Positions 16,216 to 25,842 of a stretch of DNA of 64,000 nucleotides are shown in pieces. Below the pieces are notes generated by a model. That model was not told where the DNA came from and made no database searches. It saw only the letters and a program-made list of their open reading frames with translations. How positions within the stretch are numbered: position 1 is the stretch's first letter; the number at the start of each line of letters is the position of its first letter. This stretch comes from Collinsella aerofaciens (GTDB lineage: Bacteria; Actinomycetota; Coriobacteriia; Coriobacteriales; Coriobacteriaceae), in contig NZ_CP024160.1 in assembly GCF_002736145.1 (NCBI RefSeq), forward strand, positions 1,302,001 through 1,366,000. Reading direction: 5' to 3'. The translations under genes and the position numbers were made by a program.

Positions 16216-17997
16216 ATGCTGCTTACGCAAACGACAACGCCCGAGGACGTCAAGGCTCTCGACCGCGCCGAGCTTCCGCTGCTCTGCGGCGAGATCCGCC
16301 AGGCAATCCTCGAAAGCTCCGCCGCCGTCGGCGGGCACGTTGCCCCCAACCTGGGCGTCGTTGAGCTTACGGTTGCGCTTCATCGCGTGTTTAACTCCCC
16401 CATCGACAAGATTGTCTTTGACGTTTCGCACCAGACCTACGCCCACAAGGCTCTGACTGGGCGCGCGTACACTTATATCGATCCGGAGCGTTATGGTGAG
16501 GCTTCTGGCTTTGCCAATCCCGACGAGTCCGAGCACGACCTGTTTGCCATGGGCCATACCTCCACGTCGGTGAGCCTGGGCTGCGGCCTGGCGCACGCTC
16601 GTGACCTGGCGGGCGATACGTACAACGTCATCACCATCATTGGCGACGGCTCGCTTTCGGGCGGCTTGGCGTTTGAGGGCTTCAACAATGCCGTCGAACT
16701 CGACAGCAACCTGATCATCATCGTCAACGATAACGACCAGTCCATTGCCGAGAACCATGGCGGCCTGTATCGCAATCTAGCCGAGCTACGCGCCAGCAAC
16801 GGCACCTGTGAGCGCAACGTTTTCCGCGCGATGGGGCTCGACTACCGCTATCTGGACGCCGGCAACGATGTGTTGGCCCTCGTCGACGCGCTGCAGGAGC
16901 TGCGCGATATCGATCATCCCATCGTGCTGCACGTCTCCACCGCAAAGGGCAAGGGCTTTGAGCCAGCCCAGAGCGACCCCGAGCGCTGGCATCATGTGGG
17001 TCCGTTTGACATGGCGACTGGGCGCAAGCTCTGCCCGGGCCATCCGAGCGAGCCTGCGCCGCGCACCTATGCCGACATTACGGGCGAGGCGCTCAGCGCC
17101 GCCATCGAGCGCGATCCACAGGTCGTGGGCATCACGGCCGCAACGCCCTATATCATGGGCTTTACACCCGAGCTTCGCGCTGCCGCCGGCAAACAGTTCG
17201 TCGACGTGGGCATTGCCGAGGAGCACGCCGTGACCTTTGCCACCGCGCTTGCGCGCTCGGGCGCCAAGCCGGTCTTTGGCGTGTACGGCACGTTTTTGCA
17301 GCGCGCCTACGACGAGCTGTGGCACGACCTGTGCCTCAACGACGCCCCGGCGACCATCCTTGTATTTGGCGCGTCGATCTTTGGCACCACGTCCGAGACG
17401 CATCTTTCGTTCTTTGATATTTCCATGCTGGGCGGTCTTCCCAACATGCGCTATTTGGCGCCTTCCTGTATGGAGGAATACCTGTCCATGCTGAGCTGGT
17501 CGCTCGACCACCGCGAGCATCCCGTGGCGATTCGCGTGCCGGGCATTGGCTTGGTAAGCCGCCCCGATCTGGCACCCGCCGAAGACGCCGACTATGGTGT
17601 CGCACGGTATAACGTGGTACGCCAGGGCCGCGACGTGGCCGTGCTCGCGCTTGGCGATTTCTTTGAGCTGGGTGAGCGCGTGGCAAACCGCTTGGCCGCC
17701 GAGTACGGCATCGAGGCCACGCTCGTCAACCCTCGCTTTGCAACCGAGCTCGACCGCGAGTTCCTCGACAGCCTTGCCGCCGAGCATCGCGTTGTCGTCA
17801 CCCTCGAGGACGGCATCTTGGACGGCGGCTGGGGCGAGCGCGTGGCATGTTATCTGGCATGCACGCCGTTGCGCACGCGCACCTTCGGCATTGCCAAGGG
17901 CTTTCCCGACCGCTATGACCCCAACGAGCTGCTCGCGCAGAACGGCATGACGGTCGAGAACATGGCCGCCGAAGCGGTACGTCTACTGAACGAGTAG
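16216..17997 (+). CDS. dxs: DXS-like thiamine-diphosphate synthase (1-deoxy-D-xylulose-5-phosphate synthase type)
   Basis: 593 residues, somewhat shorter than typical DXS (about 620). N-terminal TPP domain: GGHVAPNLGVVE near residue 38, FDVSHQTYAHK, GDGSLSGGLAFEG with the ND of the TPP motif, then pyrimidine-binding and C-terminal transketolase domains (VGIAEEHAVTFA). Signatures differ from textbook DXS: GHTSTSVSLGC in place of GHSSTSIS, and NDNDQSIAENHGGLYRNL. These match a DXS paralogue group found in anaerobic Firmicutes. DXS joins pyruvate and glyceraldehyde 3-phosphate to start the MEP isoprenoid pathway; whether this copy does so is not certain. Monocistronic, with a strong terminator. 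The ribosome-binding site is weak (GGAG twelve bases before ATG). Confidence 0.85.
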   Translation: MLLTQTTTPEDVKALDRAELPLLCGEIRQAILESSAAVGGHVAPNLGVVELTVALHRVFNSPIDKIVFDVSHQTYAHKALTGRAYTYIDPERYGEASGFANPDESEHDLFAMGHTSTSVSLGCGLAHARDLAGDTYNVITIIGDGSLSGGLAFEGFNNAVELDSNLIIIVNDNDQSIAENHGGLYRNLAELRASNGTCERNVFRAMGLDYRYLDAGNDVLALVDALQELRDIDHPIVLHVSTAKGKGFEPAQSDPERWHHVGPFDMATGRKLCPGHPSEPAPRTYADITGEALSAAIERDPQVVGITAATPYIMGFTPELRAAAGKQFVDVGIAEEHAVTFATALARSGAKPVFGVYGTFLQRAYDELWHDLCLNDAPATILVFGASIFGTTSETHLSFFDISMLGGLPNMRYLAPSCMEEYLSMLSWSLDHREHPVAIRVPGIGLVSRPDLAPAEDADYGVARYNVVRQGRDVAVLALGDFFELGERVANRLAAEYGIEATLVNPRFATELDREFLDSLAAEHRVVVTLEDGILDGGWGERVACYLACTPLRTRTFGIAKGFPDRYDPNELLAQNGMTVENMAAEAVRLLNE

Positions 17998-18040
17998 AAA
18001 AACCTCCGCAAGGGAAGCACCCCTGCGGAGGTTTTTATTT
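17998..18040 (+). terminator. Terminator of the DXS-like gene
   Basis: AAAAACCTCCGCA pairs with TGCGGAGGTTTTT around a 13-base loop, followed by ATTTTT. It starts at the stop codon. Confidence 0.93.
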
Positions 18041-18054
18041 TTCGAGCTCAATTA

Positions 18055-18271
18055 TCTCGATCTGTAACATCTAGGGCCCGAATTCCCGTCTAACTGTTAC
18101 AGATCGAGACAAACGTTCTTAGCTCCCGACGTTTGTCTCAATCTGTAACAGATAGAGACCTTTTGTCCGTCCAGATGTTACAGATTGAGACATTCGAATT
18201 CCCCTGAAGAGAAAATCTCAATCTGTAACAGGTAGAACCCATTTCCTCGTCTACCTGTTACAGATTGAGAC
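18055..18271. repeat. Cluster of three hairpin repeats (TCTCAATCTGTAACA type)
   Basis: Three units, 18055-18110, 18135-18191 and 18216-18271, each have a left arm TCTC(A/G)ATCTGTAACA and a right arm TGTTACAGAT(T/C)GAGA around 25-26 variable bases; unit 3 extends the stem by CAGGTAG/CTACCTG. The 24 bases between units 1 and 2 are AAACGT...ACGTTT, so the right arm of unit 1 can also pair with the left arm of unit 2 (GAGACAAACGT with ACGTTTGTCTC). The cluster fills the gap between the dxs terminator and the 3-prime end of the alcohol dehydrogenase gene. Confidence 0.92.
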
Positions 18272-18311
18272 GAACCGCCAAAGTGCCCCCTTTGTGGTGG
18301 TTTGGAGTCAA

Positions 18312-19514
18312 CTAGCGGTAGCTTTGCTTGAGGATTTCGACGACGTCTGGTTCGGTCAGTGTCACGGGGTCGTGGCTGAACAGGACGCCGTTGGTCGTCA
18401 GAGCGTTATGCGCGATGGCCGGCAGCTCTTCGACCGTAATCCCCCATTCGCTCATGGCGAGGTCTGCCACATGGCAAGCCTCCATCAGGCGCGTAAGCTC
18501 AACCACAAAATCGTGCGGATCATTCGCGGCGGCATTACCCATCAGGCGCGCCATGTCGATATAGCGCTCGGGCGCGGCGCCGTGATCGATCATCCACGTA
18601 TGGTAGGCGCGCGCAATCATGATGAGTCCGGCGCCGTGTGGCAGGTCGTGATGATGCGCGCTCATGCCATGCTCAAGGCCATGCGAGCCCGTGGTGCCCG
18701 AAGCATCCATGGCATAGCCGCCGAGCGTGTTGGCAAACGCAAGGCTCGAGCGCGCCTCCAGGTCATCGCCATCATTGACGCACGTAGGCAGCGCTGCGGC
18801 TGCGCGACGAATGCCCTCGCGGCAAACCATGTCACCCATGGGCGTGTTGGTATTTGAGATGTAGCACTCAACGCAATGGAACAGGGCGTCGAATCCCTGA
18901 TAGGCGGTCAGACGCGCCGGGACGCTCACCATGAGCTCGGGGTCGACGACCGAAAGCACTGGAAACAGGCGCGGATCGCCCAGACGGAGCTTCTCGTCAT
19001 TGTCCTCGCAGGACAGGACACCGCTCGCATCGACCTCGGAGCCGGTACCCGCCGTGGTGGTCACGCACACCAGCGGCAGCGGATCGTTGGGGATAGGCAG
19101 GCCGAGCGCCGTGCCGCCATTCACAAAGTCCCAGATGTCACCGGGGCACTCGTTGCCCTCGGCGTCCGTATGCGGGTTGGCCGCCACCGCGCAAATACCC
19201 TTGCTGCCGTCCATGACCGAACCGCCGCCAAGCGCCAGCACAAAGTCGCAGCCATGGGTGCGCGCCATCCAGCCACCTGCGTTGACGGTCTCGCGCAGCG
19301 GATTGGGCTCAATGCGATCGAACAGCTCGTGCGCCACGCCGGCGCGATCGAGCTCGGCCTCCAAACGTCCCAGATATCCAAAACGCTTGACCGAGTTGCC
19401 GCCGGTGGTAACGATGAGCGCTTTGATGCCAGGCAGCTTCTGCGCGCCCAGCTCGCCCAACTTGCCCGCGCCAAACAGCACCTTGGTCGGTGCGATAAAC
19501 GAATAACCGTTCAT
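18312..19514 (-). CDS. Iron-containing alcohol dehydrogenase (butanol dehydrogenase type)
   Basis: 400 residues, normal for group III alcohol dehydrogenases. NAD(P)-binding GGGSVMDGSKG near residue 96 and TTAGTGSEVD; metal-ligand region GFDALFHCVECY (Asp/His) and the two later His in GLEHGMSAHHHDLPHG. It would reduce aldehydes to alcohols at the end of fermentation or oxidise diols; substrate not determined. AAGGAG precedes the ATG. It is divergent from the amino acid transporter operon and ends next to the hairpin cluster. Confidence 0.9.
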   Translation of the reverse strand: MNGYSFIAPTKVLFGAGKLGELGAQKLPGIKALIVTTGGNSVKRFGYLGRLEAELDRAGVAHELFDRIEPNPLRETVNAGGWMARTHGCDFVLALGGGSVMDGSKGICAVAANPHTDAEGNECPGDIWDFVNGGTALGLPIPNDPLPLVCVTTTAGTGSEVDASGVLSCEDNDEKLRLGDPRLFPVLSVVDPELMVSVPARLTAYQGFDALFHCVECYISNTNTPMGDMVCREGIRRAAAALPTCVNDGDDLEARSSLAFANTLGGYAMDASGTTGSHGLEHGMSAHHHDLPHGAGLIMIARAYHTWMIDHGAAPERYIDMARLMGNAAANDPHDFVVELTRLMEACHVADLAMSEWGITVEELPAIAHNALTTNGVLFSHDPVTLTEPDVVEILKQSYR

Positions 19515-19626
19515 ACGCGATCTCCTTACTTATATATGTGTCGCGTTGCCGCCATTATAGCGACCGCTGCGAGCGATCATGCCGTCTGCAAAACCCTATC
19601 TCAGCAGCAATAACCGACGTTTCCCC

Positions 19627-19668
19627 AGATAAAACCTGCCAAAATAAACCTGTCCCTTTTTGGTAGGT
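19627..19668. repeat. REP-like hairpin, type GATAAAACCTGCC (copy 1)
   Basis: AGATAAAACCTGCCAAAATA followed by AACCTGTCCCTTTTTGGTAG. Stem CCTGCCAAAA/TTTTTGGtAGG. One of six copies (others at 33264, 34501, 40585, 44148 and 47306). It lies in a divergent promoter region. Confidence 0.9.
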
Positions 19669-19783
19669 AGAATAACCCATAAGGTAAGTATGTTTCTGAG
19701 TTATTTCGTGTTGACCCATTTGAGCGGGATGGGGTATAACTCTACTCAACCGCTAGGGATTTTATTGAGAAAGGTGTTCTACC

Positions 19784-20779
19784 ATGAGCAAGAACCTCTC
19801 CCAGCAGGTCGTTCTCGACCGCCGCGGCTTTGTCGCCGCCACCTTCGCAACCGTCGCCGGCCTTGGTCTTGCCGGCTGCTCCGACACCAGCGCCGAGGCT
19901 GACAAGGGTTCCGCCGCCGGCTCTTCCAAGAGCTCCGAGGATACCGAGGTTTCCGCCACGCTCGATGCCAAGGCATTCGACAAGCTCGTCGACAACGGCC
20001 CCAAGGCCGATGACGACGCCATCGCCGCCAGCACCTGGGCGACGGCCGTCAAGGACGCCGGCGTCTTTAAGATCGGTGGCGTTCAGACCTCCACGCTCTT
20101 CTCCCTCCTCAACGAGAAAGACGGTCAGACCCGCGGCTTCGACGCCGGTATCGCACAGCTCCTGTCCAACTACATTCTGGGCGAGAACAAGGTCGAGATC
20201 ACCCAGGTGACCTCGGACACGCGCGAGTCCGTCCTGCAGAACGGCCAGGTCGACGCTGTCTTTGCCACCTACACCATCACTGACGAGCGCAAGAAGCTCG
20301 TCTCCTTTGCCGGTCCCTATTACTACACGCAGCAGGCCATCCTGGTACTCGCCGACAACGACGACATCAAGAGCGTCGACGACCTGGCCGACAAGAACGT
20401 CGCCGTCCAGTCCGGCTCCAACGGCCCTGCCATCCTGGAGGAGTTCGCTCCCAAGGCCAGCCAGCAGGAGTTCAAGACCGACGAGGAGGCCCGTCAGGCA
20501 CTCCAGCAGGGTCGCGTTGACGCCTACGTCATCGATAACAACATGCAGCAGAGCGCCCTGGTCCGCGAGCCCGGTAAGTACAAGATCGCCGGCAAGCCCT
20601 TCGGCAGCAAGGAGCCCTATGGCATCGGCCTGCCACTCGATTCCGACGGCGTCGCCTTTGTCAACGACTTCCTTAAGAAGATCGAGGACGACGGCACCTG
20701 GACCGAGCTGTGGCAGATCTGCATTGGCGACCGTACGGGCGACACCAATGTTCCCGAGCTGCCCGAGATCGGCGCCTAG
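19784..20779 (+). CDS. Polar amino acid ABC transporter, substrate-binding lipoprotein
   Basis: 331 residues. Signal segment with lipobox LGLAGC (Cys32) preceded by DRRGFVAATFA, then a Ser/Glu-rich linker and a periplasmic-binding fold (GFDAGIAQLL, FATYTITDERKKLVSFAGPY) typical of the glutamate/glutamine/aspartate group. It delivers the amino acid to the two permeases encoded next. A hairpin after the stop codon may leave this gene expressed in excess over the membrane parts. The exact ligand is not readable from sequence. Confidence 0.92.
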   Translation: MSKNLSQQVVLDRRGFVAATFATVAGLGLAGCSDTSAEADKGSAAGSSKSSEDTEVSATLDAKAFDKLVDNGPKADDDAIAASTWATAVKDAGVFKIGGVQTSTLFSLLNEKDGQTRGFDAGIAQLLSNYILGENKVEITQVTSDTRESVLQNGQVDAVFATYTITDERKKLVSFAGPYYYTQQAILVLADNDDIKSVDDLADKNVAVQSGSNGPAILEEFAPKASQQEFKTDEEARQALQQGRVDAYVIDNNMQQSALVREPGKYKIAGKPFGSKEPYGIGLPLDSDGVAFVNDFLKKIEDDGTWTELWQICIGDRTGDTNVPELPEIGA

Positions 20780-20867
20780 GCAGCGAGCCTAGTAACGGCC
20801 GCTACGAAACCATACGGAAACGCACGATGCGCTTTATTGCGCTAAACTGTTTCCTCACTGAGTTGTC

Positions 20868-20897
20868 GGGGCTTCCGTACACACGGGAGCCCCTTTC
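20868..20897 (+). terminator. Partial terminator between binding protein and permease
   Basis: GGGGCTTCC pairs with GGGAGCCCC (one G-T pair) and is followed by TTTCCTT, then by the GGGAGG ribosome-binding site of the next gene. The arrangement suits read-through attenuation inside the transporter operon. Confidence 0.6.
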
Positions 20898-20917
20898 CTT
20901 ACCGGCGGGAGGTCCGC

Positions 20918-21577
20918 ATGAGTCTCTCCGAGCTCTGGTCGCTCTATGGCCAGAACTATATCGACGCGCTGCTAGCAACCTGGGGCATGACGCTTGAGTC
21001 GTTTGCCATCGCCATGGTGCTGGCCGTTGCCGTCACTGTGATGCGCGTGTCGCCGCTCAAGCCGCTGCGCGTCTTTGGCGACCTGTATGTCCAGGTCTTC
21101 CGTAACATCCCCGGCATCGCGCTACTCATCATCGTCGTCTATGCGCTGCCGCCGCTCAAGGTCGTCCTACCCTACCGCACCTGCGTTATCGTCGCCACGG
21201 TCCTTTTGGGCTCAGCCTTTGGCTCCGAGAACTTTATGAGCGGCATCAACACCGTCGGCGTCGGTCAGGTAGAAGCCGCCCGCTCGCTGGGCATGAGCTT
21301 CAACCGTATCCTCGCCAAGATCGTGATTCCGCAGGCGCTGCGTTCGAGCGTGCTGCCCATGACCAACCTCTTTATCGCCGTCATGCTCACCACCGCGCTC
21401 GGCAGTCAGGTGCCACTTAAGCCGCAAGAGCTCACCGGCGTGGTGAGCTACATCAACACGCGCTCGCTCGGCGGCGTCGCCGCGTTCTTTATCTCGGCGC
21501 TCGGCTACCTGGGCACGGCCTTTGTGGTGAGCCACATTGGCAACTACATCGATAAGAAGGTGAGGATCCTCCGATGA
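20918..21577 (+). CDS. Polar amino acid ABC transporter permease 1
   Basis: 219 residues, about five membrane segments, with the cytoplasmic EAA loop GQVEAARSLGMSFNRIL followed by VIPQALR that docks onto the ATPase. It belongs to the HisM/GlnP-type permease family and would pair with permease 2, whose start overlaps this stop by four bases (ATGA). GGCGGGAGG precedes the ATG. Confidence 0.92.
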   Translation: MSLSELWSLYGQNYIDALLATWGMTLESFAIAMVLAVAVTVMRVSPLKPLRVFGDLYVQVFRNIPGIALLIIVVYALPPLKVVLPYRTCVIVATVLLGSAFGSENFMSGINTVGVGQVEAARSLGMSFNRILAKIVIPQALRSSVLPMTNLFIAVMLTTALGSQVPLKPQELTGVVSYINTRSLGGVAAFFISALGYLGTAFVVSHIGNYIDKKVRILR

Positions 21578-22407
21578 GCAAGCATTCCTCTCCCGCGCTC
21601 ACCATGCGCGATGCGCTCTACGAGGCTCCCGGCCCCAAGATGCGCGCCAAGATTCGCGTTGGCACCGCCATCTCGCTTGTTGCCGTCGCCGCGCTCGTCG
21701 TCCTGGTACTACAGCGCTTTTATGTGACCGGTCAGCTTTCGGTCCACTATTGGTATTTCTTTACGCACCTCACCACCTGGAAATTCTTGCTTGCCGGTTT
21801 TGAGGGCACCGTTAAAGTCGCACTCACCGCCGGCGCCATCGCGCTGGTACTGGGTCTGGCCCTCATGCTCGGCCGCACGAGCGACATCAAGCCGCTGCAG
21901 CTGGTCTGCCGCGTGCTCACCGATTTCTTCCGTGGCGTGCCGAGCCTTCTGTTCATCTACTTCTTCTTTTTGGTGCTACCCCAGTACAAGATCGCGCTGC
22001 CGTCGTTTTGGATGCTCACGCTTCCCGTCGCGCTCGCTGCAGCCGGCGTACTTGCCGAGATCTTCCGTGCCGGCGTCAACGCCGTGCCGCGTGGCCAGGT
22101 CGAAGCCGCCCAGGCACTCGGTCTCTCCAAAGCTAAAATCACCTTTAAAATCGTGTTGCCGCAGGCGATCCGGTTTATCATTCCGTCGTTGATTTCGCAG
22201 CTTGTGGTCGTGGTCAAGGACACCACCGTCGCCTATGTGGTGAGCTACCCCGACCTCATGCAAAATGCCCGCGTGCTCATTACCAACTACGACGCCCTCG
22301 TGTCGGTCTACCTGGTAATCGCGGTCATCTACATCCTCATCAACGTCGCGATTAACAAGGCCGCCGTCTACGTTTCGCACAAGACCGGCGCGACCATCAT
22401 CCGCTAA
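21574..22407 (+). CDS. Polar amino acid ABC transporter permease 2
   Basis: 277 residues. A longer N terminus with an extra membrane segment precedes the HisM/GlnP-type core; the EAA loop is GQVEAAQALGLSKAKIT followed by VLPQAIR. It forms the heterodimeric channel with permease 1, with which it is translationally coupled. The next gene, encoding the ATPase, starts 36 bases later. Confidence 0.92.
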   Translation: MSKHSSPALTMRDALYEAPGPKMRAKIRVGTAISLVAVAALVVLVLQRFYVTGQLSVHYWYFFTHLTTWKFLLAGFEGTVKVALTAGAIALVLGLALMLGRTSDIKPLQLVCRVLTDFFRGVPSLLFIYFFFLVLPQYKIALPSFWMLTLPVALAAAGVLAEIFRAGVNAVPRGQVEAAQALGLSKAKITFKIVLPQAIRFIIPSLISQLVVVVKDTTVAYVVSYPDLMQNARVLITNYDALVSVYLVIAVIYILINVAINKAAVYVSHKTGATIIR

Positions 22408-22443
22408 CGCTTTACCATTTCGAGTCATAAGGAGCCAAGCACC

Positions 22444-23208
<765 letters not shown>

Positions 23209-23295
23209 CCCAATTGCCACGTGGGCGAATTCATCAGTAACGTTTGTCCCGCGCCGCCCCTGTGCCATGTCCATCCGGATTCGAAAGCCGCACCC

Positions 23296-24105
23296 ATGAT
23301 CGGAACCCGCACCTCATCGTCCTACACTCCGCACGTCGACGTCGATCCCGCCGACCGCCCGCTTATCCTGGTAGCACCACGCTGGGAAGAAGCGAAGCCC
23401 TATTTGAGCGAGACGCTCTCCCCCAACGAGGAGATTGCGAGCGTCTTTGTCGACGCCATTCTTGCCGCCGGCGGTCTGCCGCTGCAGATGTCCATTACCG
23501 AAGACGTCGACGTTATCCGTCATTACGTGGAAATCGCTGACGGTATCGCCATTCCCGGCGGCCCCGATGTCAATCCCAAACGTTGGGGCGATGATCGACC
23601 CTACGACCCCACCCTCTGCTGCGAGATCCGCGATAGTTTTGAGTTTAAGCTGGTCGACGAGGTACTCCGCGTCAAAAAGCCGCTCTTTACCACCTGCCGC
23701 GGCACGCAGCTGCTCAACGTCGCTACCGGCGGCACCCTGTGCATGGACGTGCCGAGCCTGGGCGCGCGCGAGGGCCGCACGCAGTGGCGCCACACCCACG
23801 TGCTCAACGACCCCGTGCACCCTGTCGAGGTCATGCCGGGCTCGCTGCTGGAGCGCGCGGTTGGCGGGCACAGGCTGATCCAGACCAACTCGGCACATCA
23901 CTGCTGCGTCGACCGTCTGGGTAAAAGCACGCGCTTGGTCGCCAAGGCAACCGACGGCGTTCCCGAGTGCATCGAAGTCGAAGGCCAGCCGTTCTGCCTG
24001 GGCGTGCAATGGCACCCTGAGTATACGTGGAAGACGCTCGAGACCGACTTTAACCTGTGGAAGTCGTTTGTCGAGGCGGCGGCCAAGGTAAAGCAGGCCC
24101 GCTAG
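23296..24105 (+). CDS. Class I glutamine amidotransferase-like hydrolase (PuuD type)
   Basis: 269 residues from ATG 23296; a GTG at 23221 is in frame but would add 25 unlike residues. The fold is that of gamma-glutamyl-GABA hydrolase (PuuD/YvdE family): GGPDVNP oxyanion region, nucleophile Cys134 in TTCRGTQLLNV, and His240 and Glu242 in VQWHPE. These enzymes cut gamma-glutamyl bonds to release glutamate. Lying at the end of the amino acid importer operon, it could process an imported gamma-glutamyl compound; this link is inference. Confidence 0.85.
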   Translation: MIGTRTSSSYTPHVDVDPADRPLILVAPRWEEAKPYLSETLSPNEEIASVFVDAILAAGGLPLQMSITEDVDVIRHYVEIADGIAIPGGPDVNPKRWGDDRPYDPTLCCEIRDSFEFKLVDEVLRVKKPLFTTCRGTQLLNVATGGTLCMDVPSLGAREGRTQWRHTHVLNDPVHPVEVMPGSLLERAVGGHRLIQTNSAHHCCVDRLGKSTRLVAKATDGVPECIEVEGQPFCLGVQWHPEYTWKTLETDFNLWKSFVEAAAKVKQAR

Positions 24106-24138
24106 CTCGCGAACCGCACAGGCTTAAACCTTCCATGT

Positions 24139-24182
24139 CAGGGGGGGCGGACACCAGCCACGGTGCCCGCCCCCCTGTATTT
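24139..24182 (+). terminator. Terminator of the amino acid transporter operon
   Basis: CAGGGGGGGCGG pairs with CCGCCCCCCTG around ACACCAGCCACGGTG, followed by TATTT. It lies 34 bases after the hydrolase stop codon. Confidence 0.85.
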
Positions 24183-24215
24183 GGTATGCTCGGTATGATC
24201 ATCCCTCACAAACAA

Positions 24216-25034
24216 TCAAAGAAATCTCGACCGCAATCGGTCTACGGTAAAGCAGATGGTAAAGACGCTTGCTACGTTTATTAGGCAGTCAATTAAAATC
24301 GAAACGCATTGACCGTCCCTCAACGGGGTCACGCCGCAAATCCACATGAGCATCGAGGACGGAAGCGGAAGCATGGAATTGGCCCCGAGCTGTATGTAAA
24401 TCGCTACGACGTTGACAAGCAGCAGCATGCCAATCGGACCGAAGCCGGACTCAAAATAGGAAACAACGATTACGCAAGAGACCACGTATGCAAGGCAGAC
24501 AGCGGCGGCAAGAACAAGTCGATAGCAAAAAATATTCAGGTTGAAATACTGCTGAGCATCCAAAACGATCGCGCAGTTAAGACAGTACAAAACGACACTC
24601 GTCAGGATAAACGCGCCCAAAAGGACAAAAGAAGACAGCACCACTCGCGCAACGATAGCGCACACACGCTTCCCTCCCCGAGCCTCCGACAACCCCCACG
24701 GTTCCTCGACAAAGCCTGAGCTGACAAAGCGCGGCACGATACAAGCCGCGATGAACGGAAAGAACAATGCATGAGCCAACGGGGCTACGTTGAACAGCAG
24801 ACCGCGAAAAACCTCTGCATTACGAAATAGAAGGACATCCTCCGCCGATAACCGAAGCGTCGGATCTGGGAAAAAGCCCAAGAAACTGTTCTCACGGAGG
24901 CTACAGAACCACATCGGGAAAGAATTAAGCTGCAATACCACCATGCACGTATAAATTATCAGGATTAAGGCATACGTCCATTTACTCACATGCTTCCATT
25001 CTGAATGGAGGAATCTTTTAGTCTGACGAGCCAT
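24216..25034 (-). CDS. ABC-2-like membrane protein, second permease of an AT-rich ABC system
   Basis: 272 residues (an ATG three codons earlier, at 25043, is also in frame). About six hydrophobic segments with a long extracellular loop between the first two, the layout of lantibiotic-immunity or bacitracin-resistance ABC permeases. It overlaps the end of the preceding permease gene and is the last gene of a three-gene operon. Base composition is clearly more AT-rich than the surrounding chromosome and Ile/Ser/Cys are frequent, which suggests transfer. Confidence 0.75.
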   Translation of the reverse strand: MARQTKRFLHSEWKHVSKWTYALILIIYTCMVVLQLNSFPMWFCSLRENSFLGFFPDPTLRLSAEDVLLFRNAEVFRGLLFNVAPLAHALFFPFIAACIVPRFVSSGFVEEPWGLSEARGGKRVCAIVARVVLSSFVLLGAFILTSVVLYCLNCAIVLDAQQYFNLNIFCYRLVLAAAVCLAYVVSCVIVVSYFESGFGPIGMLLLVNVVAIYIQLGANSMLPLPSSMLMWICGVTPLRDGQCVSILIDCLINVASVFTICFTVDRLRSRFL

Positions 25035-25842
25035 TGAGCACACCCCCAGCGCGAAAGCTCAAGAGAGCGTAAATCAATACCGATAGACAGCTGGCTGCCA
25101 CGCCATATCCCAGAAGCGTCAGCTGCCCCATATCGCTATACCCAAGGGCACATCCGACTCCAAGGTACGGCCCCGGAAGAAAGAAGATCCATTGCAAGGA
25201 CGGTATGGGCGTCTGAAGGTAAGTTCCGTAGAGCGTCAAGCTCATGACAAATCCGATTATTACCACAGCCCCGCTAAATACGGCGCTGCTTGTAATCCGA
25301 TAGATGCTCACCGTCTCCAGCGCAATCGATATCACCAATACGGCGTTAATCATCATTGCGGGCAAAAATGCAGTCAGCATGCTATGCGCATAGTTTTGCC
25401 CTCCACGTGTTATCGCTATTGCAAAAAGAAGAAGGCAAAGCGCGCTATATGCTGCGCCAATTATCGAAGCAGACGAAAATGCATGGGCTAGAGCCCCATA
25501 AAAGCGGTTGAGACCTCTTGCCAAAGAAATTCGGCAGCCCTCTTCATAGCCACGCTCCTGTAGAATTACCAGGCAAACGATGAGCGGCACAAACAGAGAT
25601 GTGCCGGCAAAGGCGCTACGCACAAGGGACTCATCAGGCGCAGTAGGATCGATTACATTCCAGATGAAACCAATATCCTCCCCGCAAACGCTATTGCCAA
25701 AGGCGAGCAACGTTGTTCCGCTTTTTAGAAAGACACCGAAGAGAAGGCCGAACGCCAGCATAAGCGCAAGACCAAACTTCGCCGGAAACATCCTGTGCAA
25801 ACGCATCATATCTGCCTTTATGGGATGAATCGCCCGCTTCAT
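25018..25842 (-). CDS. ABC-2-like membrane protein, first permease of the AT-rich ABC system
   Basis: 274 residues with six expected membrane segments and an N-terminal cytoplasmic stretch. It resembles the next gene's product in topology rather than in obvious sequence, as in immunity-type ABC exporters (BcrB/LanEG-like). Its start overlaps the ATPase stop by four bases (ATGA), and its end overlaps the following permease, so the three proteins are translationally coupled and act as one transporter. Substrate unknown. Confidence 0.75.
   Translation of the reverse strand: MKRAIHPIKADMMRLHRMFPAKFGLALMLAFGLLFGVFLKSGTTLLAFGNSVCGEDIGFIWNVIDPTAPDESLVRSAFAGTSLFVPLIVCLVILQERGYEEGCRISLARGLNRFYGALAHAFSSASIIGAAYSALCLLLFAIAITRGGQNYAHSMLTAFLPAMMINAVLVISIALETVSIYRITSSAVFSGAVVIIGFVMSLTLYGTYLQTPIPSLQWIFFLPGPYLGVGCALGYSDMGQLTLLGYGVAASCLSVLIYALLSFRAGGVLNGSSD

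Noticed and set aside
18055-18271. Possible CRISPR array
   Set aside because: Only three units, each internally palindromic with the arm itself repeated in both orientations, spacers partly paired and no cas genes in the window.
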